Assembly (NCBI GenBank): GCA_963681505.1
Contig: OY811976.1
Location: 6,128,003 to 6,192,002, forward strand
Direction of reading: 5' to 3'
DNA length: 64,000 bases
From: Eunapius fragilis
Taxonomy: Eukaryota > Porifera > Demospongiae > Spongillida > Spongillidae
A model generated the notes under the pieces. That model worked only from the letters and a program-made list of their open reading frames with translations, was not told where the DNA came from and searched no databases. The translations under genes and the position numbers were made by a program. Shown here one piece after another: positions 22,470-33,526 of this stretch. Numbering within the stretch: position 1 is the first letter of the stretch; the number at the start of each line of letters is the position of its first letter.

Positions 22470-22740
22470 CCCGTTTTTTTCTCTATTCAAGATTCGGAAG
22501 GACATATTTTCTACTATCAGCATCACATCTGGATGCATTCTGCAAATGGGTGTCAGTTTGGTAAAAGAAAACTTTTCTCCTGGAAAGATAACGTCAGCAT
22601 CAAGATGCTAGTGGATTGAAAAGAAGAGTCTAGATATTTTATAAACACACTGAAGAATACTAGTAGATGACACTGATAATGAGAGCAATAACATTCCATA
22701 CTGGCCTGTGTGTGCATGACCAATGGCAGAAAAGTATGTT

Positions 22741-23240
22741 TCATTTGCTTGGGATAAGTTTCGTCAGCGGCTATGTTATTCACACGCAAGAACATTATAA
22801 TTATAGCATCAATCATTTTCCTGCTGTCACTGGAAGAATTCTGGGAGATGGCAACTGTTTTTTATTAGGGCACTGGCATTTTTGGTGACTGGTTCTCAAG
22901 ATGATCATATTGAATTCAGAACACTAATAGCAACGTATATTGCACACAATGCTGGATTGATGTCATGCTATGTTGGACACAGTCAGTCAGTGAATTATTA
23001 TGTACAGCAGACAAATATGCAAAGTTCGTCAGTCTGGGCTACAGATTGAGAAATATTTGCAGCTACTAATATGTTGGGGACATCAATATTGTGTTCACCA
23101 AAATGTGGACAGAACAACAAATGGCTCAAGTTTATACAAATTTTTCCTCTGCTGAAAACAGCAGTTCTATGCACTCCAAGGAGGCTAAATATCAAATATA
23201 TACATTGTCAACCACTATGAAACAGTTAGACGAATGTAAC
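22741..23240 (+). pseudogene. OTU-family cysteine protease, right-arm copy (broken)
   Basis: GDGNCFLL marks the nucleophile near 22848, but a base loss just after it shifts the frame. The rest of the domain follows in other frames (WATD, a TGA, then EIFAATNMLGTSI, and NHYETV near the end). Shares the TGA with both left-side copies. Confidence 0.72.
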
Positions 23241-23443
23241 AGTGAAATTTCATAGGTGTATGCAAGGTCCTGAGATTACGTTTCATCAATAGTGAAACAA
23301 TTAAAAGCTAAGAATGGACGGTCGTGTCATTGGTTACAGTATAGTGATATAAAGAAAAATAATTCGGTCTGTACGAAGTACGAGAGGATGCATGCATGTT
23401 GTAATATATTATCTAAGAACCGTTTTATAACAACCCGGTGCAC

Positions 23444-24286
23444 TGTCACTGGAAAATTGGTCCGCGGTAATTTTGGTCCGGGACCAAAATTATCGCTGAA
23501 AATTTTGGTCCGCCCGGACCAAACTTACCAGAAATTATGGTCCGGGCTGAAAATTTTGGTCCGGATGTTGGAAGTAGCCCTACAGCCGGTTTATAGAGGC
23601 TTCACGTAGCCAAACACAGTAGTTTGATATCGTAGTGTATGCTAGCTGTATGCACGAGGGCATGATGGCCGGGCGAAGCGCCAAACGGATAAACCAGTTT
23701 GTACATATACTCCGGCTCTAGCTGTGTTATCGAGTTGTTGCGGGTGATCGATTCATAGATATTTGTAACGAGGTTTCCGGCCCGTTTGCCTTGCCTATAG
23801 TTTCCCCCTGTGACGAAGCAGAGTTCTGAACAAAATGTCAGCTGAGGAATTCATTATTTTTTGAAATCCATCAGGAATTAGGTCCGGTCTGACAAACTGC
23901 GCAGCTGGGATCCGGCCAGGCAGGTCTGCAGCCGTGAATATCACTGTTTATGACGTGTACATGAATTGTAAAAAACTAGTGGGAACTGGTCCGATCGCGA
24001 CCGGAAGGCTAATACACTAACCTGGGGCGCGCAGAACCCGGCCTACTATTCCATAGCCTTCGTAGCTTAGAAAAGCAGCTACCCTACTGTTCACCCACTA
24101 GCTGAGTTCAGGGTTTAGAGTTGTGTTTGAGATGATTCGTCTGTTTTACATGTAAATGGAGGGCCCGGACCAATTTTTACTTACCCGGACCAAAATTTCC
24201 TGATAATATTGGTCCGCCCGGACCAATTTTTTCCAAAAATTTTGGTCCGAGACCATAATTTTCGGCGGACCAAAATTTTCGTGACA
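23444..24286. mobile_element. GGTCCG-rich TIR element with GCAC target duplication
   Basis: Terminal inverted repeats begin TGTCAC and contain AAAATTTTGGTCCGC. The 4 bases GCAC occur once at the empty site in the left arm (about 6030) and on both sides here (23440-23443, 24287-24290). Many GGTCCG/CGGACC blocks lie at both ends; the middle has no ORF. Non-autonomous; superfamily not assigned. Related blocks lie at about 58140-58300 and 60245-60375. Confidence 0.8.
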
Positions 24287-24399
24287 GCACCCAGTACAAT
24301 TTTCGCCCGGTACAATTATTGCGTGACAGCACACAATATCCATTAAGAATATATTTTAGATCCTTATTTATTCTCCATAGGACGGTAATCCAAACGGCC

Positions 24400-25468
24400 T
24401 AAAACCTTCAGATTTTCTATAATACTAGTACTACCATCGGCCATCATCTAAATGCAAGCAAAAGTAGCTTGAATGCTGAGTTTTGACCATCAATCCATCC
24501 AATAGCTTATGCACCAAGCAAAGCAAACATGGGCCTAGTGGATCCTCTGTTTTACTTCTTCAGTAGGATTACATGACTGATGGAGGGAAAGAGATGAATG
24601 GCACCACTGAACCCAACTATAAATGCCTGGAAAAATATGGAGGCATTGATTTATAATAAACAAATTTGAAAGCTAGATGAATTCTTTTTTTTAAGCTTTA
24701 TCTATTTTGGTCTCCATAATTTTCCCATAGCCCATGAAAAATTTTCATGCCGGCTTCTTTGTGATGCAATAGTAACCTGGTTATGCATGAGATGTATAGT
24801 CTTCACCCAATAGCTTTACGGCAACTCGGATTTCCTTCATATGTGAGTACTCACAGGCAATTATGAGTACATGTGGTGATTTCCTGCTTTCTTTTGTTTC
24901 ACAATGCGGTAAGCATTTACTATTAACCATGCGCCGCAAATTAAAATCTAGCTGGCTATACTACACATTGTTACAAATAGTACAAGCTAAACAAAATAGT
25001 ATCTTTTGACCTGCAATTTTGGTTGGTGATTTGAAAATAATAAGTTTGCATTGTCCCAGTCCACAAAGAAATAATGTGTAAAACTGTGCATGCACTAACA
25101 TTAAGTAATACATACATGATTGATACAATGTAAACTAAAACAGATAATAAACAGTTCAAGGGGAACGGCAATTCCTGCAGCTGTCTCGACAGGCTCTGCT
25201 GGCATTACATCATTACTGTCAAAAGGTGCTTGGGTTCATCCCATAATGATTTGAAAGAGGGTTAACGTTTTTCTGTGCACACCACTACCAACCAATGACT
25301 GGCTGTCCTTCAATGCATGTATCACATGGATACATGTTCAATGCACTCAACTATTAATTAATGGCTCACAAAACTACCGTACAGCTGCTCGTGTCAAATG
25401 AACCAAAAACGGACTCTCTAGCTTCAGAATAGCTTAATAATCTAGCTACGACACGAGAGTTATAATTA
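24400..25468 (-). repeat. Right-arm tandem unit A (truncated)
   Basis: Reverse complement of the 1.26-kb unit, missing its last part. The deletion joins it directly to sequence equal to about 5912 of the left arm. Confidence 0.85.
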
Positions 25469-27318
25469 CAGAAATGTACACCCAGGTAAGTTACTATGAA
25501 AGTTTTAGTATAATATATGACACTGTATATACTGCCGCTCCTTTATCGGAAGTCTCGCTAGAGACTTCCATATAGGTTTTGACCCCGACTATGAATTTAA
25601 TTAAAATCCCGCGACCCTACCGTAGCTTCGCTCCCGACGATCGGATCGTGTAAATTTATGCGGCAATCGATCTAGAAGTCAAAACTGAGTAGTTTCGTTT
25701 TTGTTTCACGTCGTCGAACAGCGTGGTTGTCGAGAACAAAAAATACTACTGTCCTCGTTCCCCTTCCAAAAATCATGGGCGGGTCGTCGTCTTCTTCTTG
25801 AGAACTCATAACTCGGGACAGGAACACTTTAAAGCAATGAAAATTGCACCAATAGCTTTAGAATTTGCTGGAGGACTCGCCTTAGTCGATGTTAGGCTTT
25901 GATACACAAAAGCCTAAAAGCCTATATACGGTCTCATCAATTCTAATTAAGCAAAAGTACCTAAAAATTTTTCACAATACGTCTGGATTGAATTAAATGA
26001 AAGGGGGAAACCTGCGATGCAACAGTGATTTGGTTGTTAAAAAAATTAAGGAAACAAGTAAATAAAAACATTCTCTCGAGAAAGTTGGTGGGATATAGGT
26101 TTAGCAGGCAAATAGTATACTGGTGTAAAAAGCAAGGAAACAAGTTTTATCAGAAGGGAAAATGTAATAGTCCTATATTTAGCACAGAAACAGCATATGC
26201 CTTAGTCGAAGTGTGCTAAATATAGGACTATTACATTTTCCCTTCTGATAAAACCTGTTTCCTTGCTTTTTACACCAGTATACTATTTGCCTGCAAAACC
26301 TATATCCCACCAACTTTCTCGAGAGAATGTTTTTATTTACTTGTTACCATTGCAAGAGCCTGTAGAAGGATTACAAGTAGGGTTTAAGGGATGAACATCA
26401 TTGGAAAGCTTTCTCAGACTTTTCTAGGATACACATACCAATTGCAGATCAATTCTGGCTGGATCAACTGAATCATAGATATATTAGCTAAAATCTTCAG
26501 ATTTTCTATAATACTAGTACTACCATTGGCCATCATCCAAATGCAAGCAAAAGTAGCTTGAATGCTGAGTTTTGACCGTCAATCCATCCAACAGCTTATG
26601 CACCAAGCAAAGCAAACATGGGCCAAATGGATCCTCTGTTTTACTCCTTCAGTAGGATTATATGACTGATGGAGGGAAAGAGATGAATGGCACCACTGAA
26701 CACAACTATAAATGCCTGGAAAAATATGGAGGCATTGATTTATAATAAACAAATTTGAAAGCTAGATGAATTCTTTTTTTTTTAAAGCTTTATCTATTTT
26801 GGTCTCCATAATTTTCCCAAATCCCATGAAAAATATTCATGCCGGCTTCTTTGTGATGCAATAGTAACCTGGTCATGCATGAGATGTATAGTCTTCACCC
26901 AATAGCTTTACGGAAACTTGGATTTCCTTCATATGTGAGTACTCACAGACAATTATGAGTACATGTGGTGATTCCCTGCTTACTTTTGTTTCACAATGTG
27001 GTAAGCATTTACTATTAACCATGCACCGCAAATAAAATCTAGCTGGCTTTTTACAAATAGTACAAGCTAAACAAAATAGTATCTTTTGACCTGCAATTTT
27101 GGTTGGTGATTTGACAATATTAAGTTTGCACACCACTACCAACCAATGACTGGCTGTCCTTCAATGCATGTATCACATGGAAGCATGTTCAATGGACACA
27201 ACTATTAATTAATGGCACACAAAATTACCGTACAGCTGCTCGTGTCAAATGAACCAAAAACGGACTCTCTAGCTTCAGAATAGCTTAATAATCTAGCTAC
27301 GACATGAGAGTTATTATT
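25469..27318 (-). repeat. Right-arm tandem unit B, split by a fold-back element
   Basis: Second unit in the right arm. It is interrupted by the insertion at 25549-26345 and lacks about 0.3 kb near 27130, so GTTTGCA joins CACCACTACC directly. Confidence 0.85.
25549..26345. mobile_element. Fold-back element copy 1
   Basis: Absent at the same place in the left arm, so it inserted after the palindrome formed or was lost on the left. It has a body of about 480 bases and a near-perfect hairpin (about 26053-26345, arms near 140 bases, loop with TTAGTCGAAG). The outer end carries GGAAGTCTCGCTAGAGACTTCC-like palindromic sequence. A second full copy lies inverted at 43566-44371. Confidence 0.85.
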
Positions 27319-27909
27319 GGAAGAGCACACTTCAGCCCATAACTTTGTTGAGAACCTAGGAATAAGAGGACAACTTCAAATGGCCACATGCATGCAATTA
27401 ACCCCATCAATCCAAAACACTGAACCCGGTTTCATTTTTACATACCCATTGACAATGTGCTGACACCAGTTTGGATTCAAATAGTACTTCAGCATCAACA
27501 TAAAGTCCACATTTATTCGTACACTGCATGGCCTTACTGCTGGCTTTTTCAGAGTTTGTTCATTTTTCCCCTCTTGGTGCCCTCAAAGTCAACTGAAGGT
27601 ACTTGATCTTCAGATACTCACACACCCTTACATCCCTTCTACAGATATGCATGTAACTACAGCACAATACCCATCAACAGTGCATGTATTATAGGTGTTT
27701 CTGGCTTAAGCCAGAGGACTGACCATGATGTTAGCATGGACACTTCATTCCGCTGCAGACACTTTTGTACCAGGACACCATACCAGACAGATGACTGACA
27801 ATGCAGCATAGGGGCTAGTGAAATATGGACAAGCATAGGGACATGCCAACAAGTTGGCCCCACCAGAATAGAAAGAGTATTAGAACTGGCTTATTCAGTG
27901 AGCACCCTG

Positions 27910-28920
27910 GAGGCGGGAGATTTTATTTTTTTCTCAAGCTCTCCTTGCCTCTTGGGAGATGAGTTGTAAAATATTGAGATTTCTTGGAGTGTTCCATGCA
28001 TATTTCTGATTGACTGAACACTGCAAGCTGCAACAACACAGATATTTAAAGCATGATCTGCACAATGAAAATATGAGCCATTGAGTATACTTGCTGGATG
28101 ATAGCAGCTGCATCTTGATACCTACCAGCCATTCCCTGCACTGTCATAACCCTGTCCACAAAGATATCTTAGGTCCAGCCCATATTTTCTCACAGCATTT
28201 GTAATTGGATTCGATACTGCCTCCCCGGTGGTACCATATTCACACAATAAGAACGATAAGAATTCTTCTCTGACCATCCCAGCTTGATCAACAAATCTGA
28301 GAATGAGTGACAGTTGCTCTTTATTTGCCACACCTGAAGCTTCATCAGCACACACAGAAAAATATATAGCTGCTCTTACTTCATGTAGAATCTTTTTCTT
28401 GTATCCATTCACCTGCAGTAATAATTGGGTAATTTGAAATGTAGGTGACTGATATTTAGCATTATTTGGTGCAGACGAAAGGTGCTCCTTCAGAACCATA
28501 TCTCCTAACTCGACTAATAGCCTCAATAAATTGCCAGGATTACCTTCAGAAGTAAAGCGGATTTGCATGCTTTCATCATTCTTGAATGACATGATCTCAT
28601 GATAGCTTCTCAGTGCCATAATTTGCCTACCACAACATTTTAGAAACTCACGATTTTTTTCTAAACTCAGCAGTCGCTTGATGTTCAAGTTTGTTTTGTA
28701 CCAACAACTGACCTGTCTGTAACACTGACAAGTGTCACTCATAGAGGTGTTATGTGACAGCTGCAAACCATGTTCTGTTAGTGTCTGTTTGGCATGTGTA
28801 TAATTGGTCATTGGAGTTGTACAAAGCTGACCAGTAATAAACTTCATTTTACCAAATATGTCACAATTGATAAAAAATCCACTCTCACAAGATATCAAGT
28901 AGGAAAGCCAGGGAAACGTT
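27910..28920 (-). pseudogene. hAT-like transposase (TTF/DUF4371 type), C-terminally cut
   Basis: hAT transposases of the TTF-type zinc finger class move DNA transposons by cut and paste. On the minus strand FPWLSYLISCESG opens the zinc finger region near 28910, followed by a long clean stretch (28122-28898) with YFSVCADEASGVANKEQLS (first catalytic Asp region), REEFLSFLLCEYGTTGEA and CGQGYDSAGN. After a frameshift the typical FHCADHALNICVVAACSVQ follows, ending near 27915 just outside the palindrome arm. The C-terminal dimerisation domain is missing. A stop sits just upstream of FPWLSY. Confidence 0.8.
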
Positions 28921-28930
28921 CCAATCTAAC

Positions 28931-29146
28931 ATGTTGACTATTACTGTAAAGACACTTGTATCCCCACAGGAAACAGACCGGGGTAAGTATAGGCCACTAG
29001 ATTTAATACAGCTTAGTAATGAGCAAAAGAATTGGCTATTGAAAAATGCATTTCGGCCTGCATCTCACTTTAAGTTTAGAGTACGCAAAACAAAGAAAAT
29101 TTCAACATCAGTCTGGACAATCCAGCAACTAGAAACAGATGCTTAA
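28931..29146 (+). pseudogene. Probable inverted N-terminal piece of the hAT transposase
   Basis: LSNEQKNWLLKNAFRP then HFKFRVRKTKK resembles the segment that normally precedes the FPWL motif of TTF-type hAT transposases, yet it lies on the opposite strand, immediately next to it. Flipping about 220 bases would place it in order. Identification is by pattern only. Confidence 0.4.
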
Positions 29147-29844
29147 TGGGGCTGGAATTTTGCCAATCAATTGATCCATCATCTGATTGCATCGTGGCTT
29201 TATTTCTTCTGATGGGAGTACGCACCTCACTGCTGCATTCTGGAGGAGCTAGATAGCTTGGTGTGCACACCACTGGCACCATGGTGCTAATCTCTGGAGG
29301 ATTGCTTGGCCTTTGAGTCCCCACCATCCTGCTGCTGCTCTCGGGACGAGTACATGTACTTGCTGACTCGATCAAAGCAACTGTTCTGCTTGAAGTTGAG
29401 GAGAACCCGAGCATTGTTAACGACGTCTTATTATTTGTTCTTTTTGGTATCTATTTACCGACCGATCTTGAGTTGGAGAATGACGGAATATTAGAATACC
29501 ATATATTATGGGGAGGAGTCGATCCCATTTAATATCTACTGACATAATTATAATTATAAACATAAATCACACACAGGATTATAAAATAAGACTACAACGA
29601 ATTGCTAAAACAAATGGAATAACTAAAGGAGGTGATAGCAAGCCTTAGTTCACTAGTTAAGAGCACAGCTGCTCCAACCACACTGAAGTAAGGAAACACA
29701 TGCAGTAGCAAATCTTGGATTGGTGTTGTTGAACCACATACAGGGTGCATGGTGCATGGGGTCAAGAGGCTGTGAAGTGTTTCGTTCAGTTTGTTTCAAG
29801 CATGAGGTCACCGAGAAGTCAAAGGCAGAGCAGCAAAGTCAGCC
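29147..29844. other. No clear gene
   Basis: Only short unconvincing open stretches on either strand. No repeat recognised apart from the dispersed copy that starts at 29845. Confidence 0.45.
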
Positions 29845-30015
29845 CTGGGCCCGGGGCAAAAATTTATCTCGGGCCCCTAATGTATTTAATGATCTGCGGG
29901 CCCCAAAATATAGACTGCCAGTTCAGTACGACCTAGCTGTGAAGAAACTATTTATTTCCGACCCGGGGGCGTTGCTTTACGTCCAGTCAGGGTTTGGCTC
30001 TTAATGCCCTGGGAT
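29845..30015 (+). repeat. Dispersed repeat copy B
   Basis: Matches 14330-14530, same orientation. Ends near GGCTCTTAATGC. Confidence 0.75.
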
Positions 30016-30097
30016 TTTGCCGTCCCGTCCAATCTGCCACTGTGGAGTGCGCATGGGTCTGGCTACGACCGTGTCCAGCAATTGCGGACATGAATAA

Positions 30098-30180
30098 TTA
30101 ACACCGGTTCCGTGAGAATCGAATGTTTTTTTTGTCGAACTACTTTTTAAGAAAATTAGTCGGAAAACGTTTTTTTTATG
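30098..30180. repeat. Inverted dispersed repeat with 37450-37510
   Basis: TTAACACCGGTTCCGTGAGAATCGAATG here faces its reverse complement near 37460-37510. The pair encloses about 7.3 kb. Element type unknown. Confidence 0.55.
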
Positions 30181-30984
30181 TAAGAAAATACTTATTCAGA
30201 TAGCCCAACTCTATATAGGACGTTTGGCGCTATTCCTAGCTTCATATCATGAATGGTAACGTACACAGGAAAAAATGTTTGTATTGCTACCCTGAAGTTC
30301 TAGAGTAGTTCCATATGATCTGATGTAAATGTTGTTGTAAACCGATGTAAACTGTGATTTGCGAATGCTATAAAAATGGTGTTTTACATGGCATGTATTT
30401 TTTACATTGGTAGTAAAATTTGCTCTACTTTTGCATACTTTGCTACTGTAGTAATACTGTATTGCAATAGTTTTAGCGACTCACAGGAGCAATGCGTGTG
30501 TGTGAAAATACAACAAATATCGTTACTAGTGCCCAGATTTTACATTACTGCACTGTAGTAATTCCTCATTAGTCTGGGAACGAGAATGTGCAGCCATTAA
30601 TTAACATTAACAAGGACTAAACTTTATAAAGAAATGAACTTCATCAATTGCATTTTCAACACAATTACATCCTCTTTACACAATCCAGCCGGTTATTTAT
30701 TTGTACTAATTTCTCTTCTATGACGAAAATAAATTAGAAGTTCTTGAAGTGTGCAGTTCTTTTTTGGTCTAGGAATTCCAAGCCCGCCAATCTGAGCAAC
30801 AATCCCCGTAATGCACACACGTGCACTGTTGTGAATGCCACCACTGTGATGTAACAAGTACAGCATCACCACCATCCATTGTATTACTGGTAGTAAGTTA
30901 CAAGAAAGTCATGTTATAGGAATGTGTTAATTTGAACAGTAACATACCATTTCTTGCTGATTAGGAACATCTCTATTCTGCTGA

Positions 30985-31085
30985 ATTTTTCGGGCCCTAG
31001 CCAATTTATACTCAGTTCTGTTTTCACGTTCTTCATCACTGGTTGTCTTTGAAAACAGGGACAAGGTAAGTGGTCTAGCAGCAAC
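30985..31085. repeat. Direct repeat, copy 1
   Basis: About 100 bases ending GACAAGGTAAGTGGTCT are repeated at 31365-31465. The shared end looks like a splice donor (AGGTAAGT), so both could be old exon ends. Confidence 0.7.
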
Positions 31086-31207
31086 ATCAAAAGTGTGAAG
31101 GCCCCCAATTATTTGGTGTGAAGGTAGGACACACCAAATCAGGTGTGACCTTCATACCAAGTGCAGGGGATTTCACCCAAAAAGCAAAAAGGTGAAAAAA
31201 ACTATGC

Positions 31208-31278
31208 ATTGGTCAGAATTCAAACCCGTGATCACCTGTACTACAGCCCTGTACCTAACTCCATAACATCAATGGTTA
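31208..31278 (-). repeat. tRNA-derived SINE-like sequence
   Basis: On the minus strand it has a box-B-like GGGTTTGAATTC preceded at tRNA-like distance by GGAGTTAGGTACAGGGC as a weak box A. The cloverleaf is poor, so it is not a functional tRNA gene; a tRNA-derived SINE head is the best reading. Confidence 0.5.
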
Positions 31279-31364
31279 AATAAACTAAAACTGAGTGATG
31301 GTCCCACCAAATCGCAGAGTGAATTCACACGCACTCACTCGATATGCACCTTGCATTTTGTCTG

Positions 31365-31465
31365 TTGAATTATTTGGGCCCTAGCCAATTCATACTTAGT
31401 TGTGTTTTCACATTCTTCATCACTGCAGGTTGAATTTGAAAAACAGAGACAAGGTAAGTGGTCTG
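31365..31465. repeat. Direct repeat, copy 2
   Basis: Partner of 30985-31085; the two flank the SINE-like segment, suggesting local duplication of about 380 bases. Confidence 0.7.
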
Positions 31466-32076
31466 CCATATGCACTTGGCATTTGATGTTTGCATGGGCA
31501 TCAATATACTGACGGATAGGTGTAGTGTGCCTTTACACTCACCTCAAATATTCCTGCTCCTTTCTCTGGCTGATCACCCTGCACATGCTATCCAGATAGG
31601 TCATCACAGCATGAAAAAATACTGTACCTCTAATGACTGTTGCACGGGTAGAGAGTTGATGCTTCTGCATGCAGAGACCTTCATTGGAGGACGTGATGGG
31701 GTCGTTTTTTGCATGGGAACAGGTTGACTTGGAGTAAAAGCTCTGGAATATCGGATACAGGAGTTAGTTTGTGAACTAAAATTTGCAACTTAGCTACTTT
31801 GTAGATTTGTAGAAATCAGATGTCAACTGGGGGAATAAATCTATGAACACTTTGACAATTTACATCCTGGAAATTTACCTGATCACCAGCAAAAGTAGGG
31901 CTAAAATGTGACACCTACAATTAAATGGCATTCAAAGCAGGAATTGTAATCATAGCACTTACAGTAATAGCAACTGAAGACGTTGGAAGTGAAAATGGGG
32001 ACACCTGCAGAAATCAGAGAGAGATAAACATGCACTTACAATGATACACAAGTGATATGCAAACAGATATACGCCA
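31466..32076. other. No clear gene
   Basis: An ORF at 31458-31727 has no recognisable feature. Nothing else seen. Confidence 0.4.
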
Positions 32077-32605
32077 AAGAACAAAACAGTACTGGTTTGG
32101 AGCGCTTCTTATTGTTCAGCACAATTCTAACTTGTTCAGAGGCCTTCAAATCATCGAGTACAACAGAAGACAATTTGTCTTCCAAAACAAATGTCTCGTA
32201 ATACGCAGTTACTTTAGAATTTGAAGTTATTTTCTGCCGCAGAGCCTTAAACACCCACACACAAGCCTTTGACACCCCCACACACACGAGGTTTCTAGGG
32301 TGTGTGTTGGTAGGTGTTGAAATCTTGTAGTGTGTGTGTGTGTGGGTGTCAAAGGCTTGTAGGGTGTGTGGGTTTACGAAGGCTTGTGTGTGTGGGGGTG
32401 TCAAAGGCTTGCGTGTGGGTGTTTAAGGCTCTGCGGCAGAAAATAACTTCAAATTCTAAAGTAACTGCGTATTACGAGACATTTGTTTTGGAAGACAAAT
32501 TGTCTTCTGTTGTACTTGATGATTTGAAGGCCTCTGAACAAGTTAGAATTGTGCTGAACAACAGGAAGCGCTCCAAACCAGTACTGTTTTGTTCTTTGGC
32601 GCCCA
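32077..32605. repeat. Near-perfect coding hairpin
   Basis: Arms at about 32077-32280 and 32395-32605 are almost identical inverted copies. Each encodes, on its outward strand, the same peptide (ITSNSKVTAYYETFVLED, then KLSSVVLDDLKASEQVRIV). The two copies differ by one residue (NNKKR versus NNRKR). The middle and flanks are CA/GT-rich minisatellite. A protein fragment duplicated head-to-head; family unknown. Confidence 0.85.
32225..32420. repeat. Minisatellite, CACACCCACACAAGCCTTTGA-like
   Basis: Short units of the type GTGTGTGGGTGTCAAAGGCT and their reverse complement. A related CA-rich stretch continues at about 32600-32860. Confidence 0.75.
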
Positions 32606-32869
32606 CACACCCTATAAGCCTTCCAAACCCAAACACACCTACAAGCTTCCAACACTCACACAAACCTTCGACACATACAACCTTTGACACCAACACACAC
32701 AAACCTTCTACACCCACACACACTCTACAATCCTCTAACACAAAACCCTATAAGCCTCAATACTTGCAAACCCCACACATCCTCCTCCAAAAAGCCACAA
32801 TACGCATACACTACCTACAAGCCTCCAGCATCCCACACCACACAAAAGCTTCCACTCACCAATAATAAT

Positions 32870-33491
32870 CAACCCCACATACATGTACCAACCATGTCAG
32901 CAGTACTCGAACACAACCTACAACACTCCCTGACTATTAAACACACCATCCACAATTCATCAATGACGAGGGTGCGGATTCAAACAGGAAACAGCACGCG
33001 CGCATCAATTAGAACATACCTCGAAATTATGTAGCTGCTGCTAACGTTATTCGCTCACTAGCGTAAAAAAACCATACCTTTTATTACAAGATACACTAGA
33101 AAAGTTCACTTACTTCTTATTCCGCCTGAAGAAATGGATGTTTGTTCTCTGCTTAAAGTAGTACCATAATGCGTATTTTGTACACGCACGCGACCCAGAC
33201 AAAACAGCGATCGTGACCAAACACGAGTACCATAATATGCCGGGGAGTGTATACTAATGGTTGAATGTTACTTACCCATACCGCTTTCTTCTGCTCCTAT
33301 ATGCCACTCGACGCTCGCCCGTTAAAAATGAAAAAAATTTACGGCCGTATGGGTGCGCAATTGCGGATAATTAATCTGGCCGGAATCGGTTAAAACCTTT
33401 TACATTTTTCTGGACAAAATGAAAGCTCGGACAGTAAAACGCACAGAAGCAAATGTGTATCATCTTACCACTTTGATACAAGCAAACTGTG

Positions 33492-33526
<35 letters not shown>

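Larger units (their letters stand above)
20105..27882. repeat. Right arm of the giant inverted repeat
   Basis: Reverse complement of 1-9392. Differences from the left arm: only two tandem units, both damaged; a fold-back insertion at 25549-26345; a GGTCCG element at 23444-24286; and loss of the stretch equal to about 5420-5912. Its outer end at about 27882 coincides with the point where the hAT pseudogene breaks off. Confidence 0.93.

Noticed and set aside
1..27882. Polinton/Maverick or virus-derived element
   Set aside because: Long inverted repeats fit, but no protein-primed DNA polymerase, packaging ATPase or capsid gene is seen in arms or spacer.
31208..31278. Functional tRNA gene
   Set aside because: Only box-B-like sequence and a weak box A; stems of the cloverleaf do not pair well. 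Kept as SINE-like.
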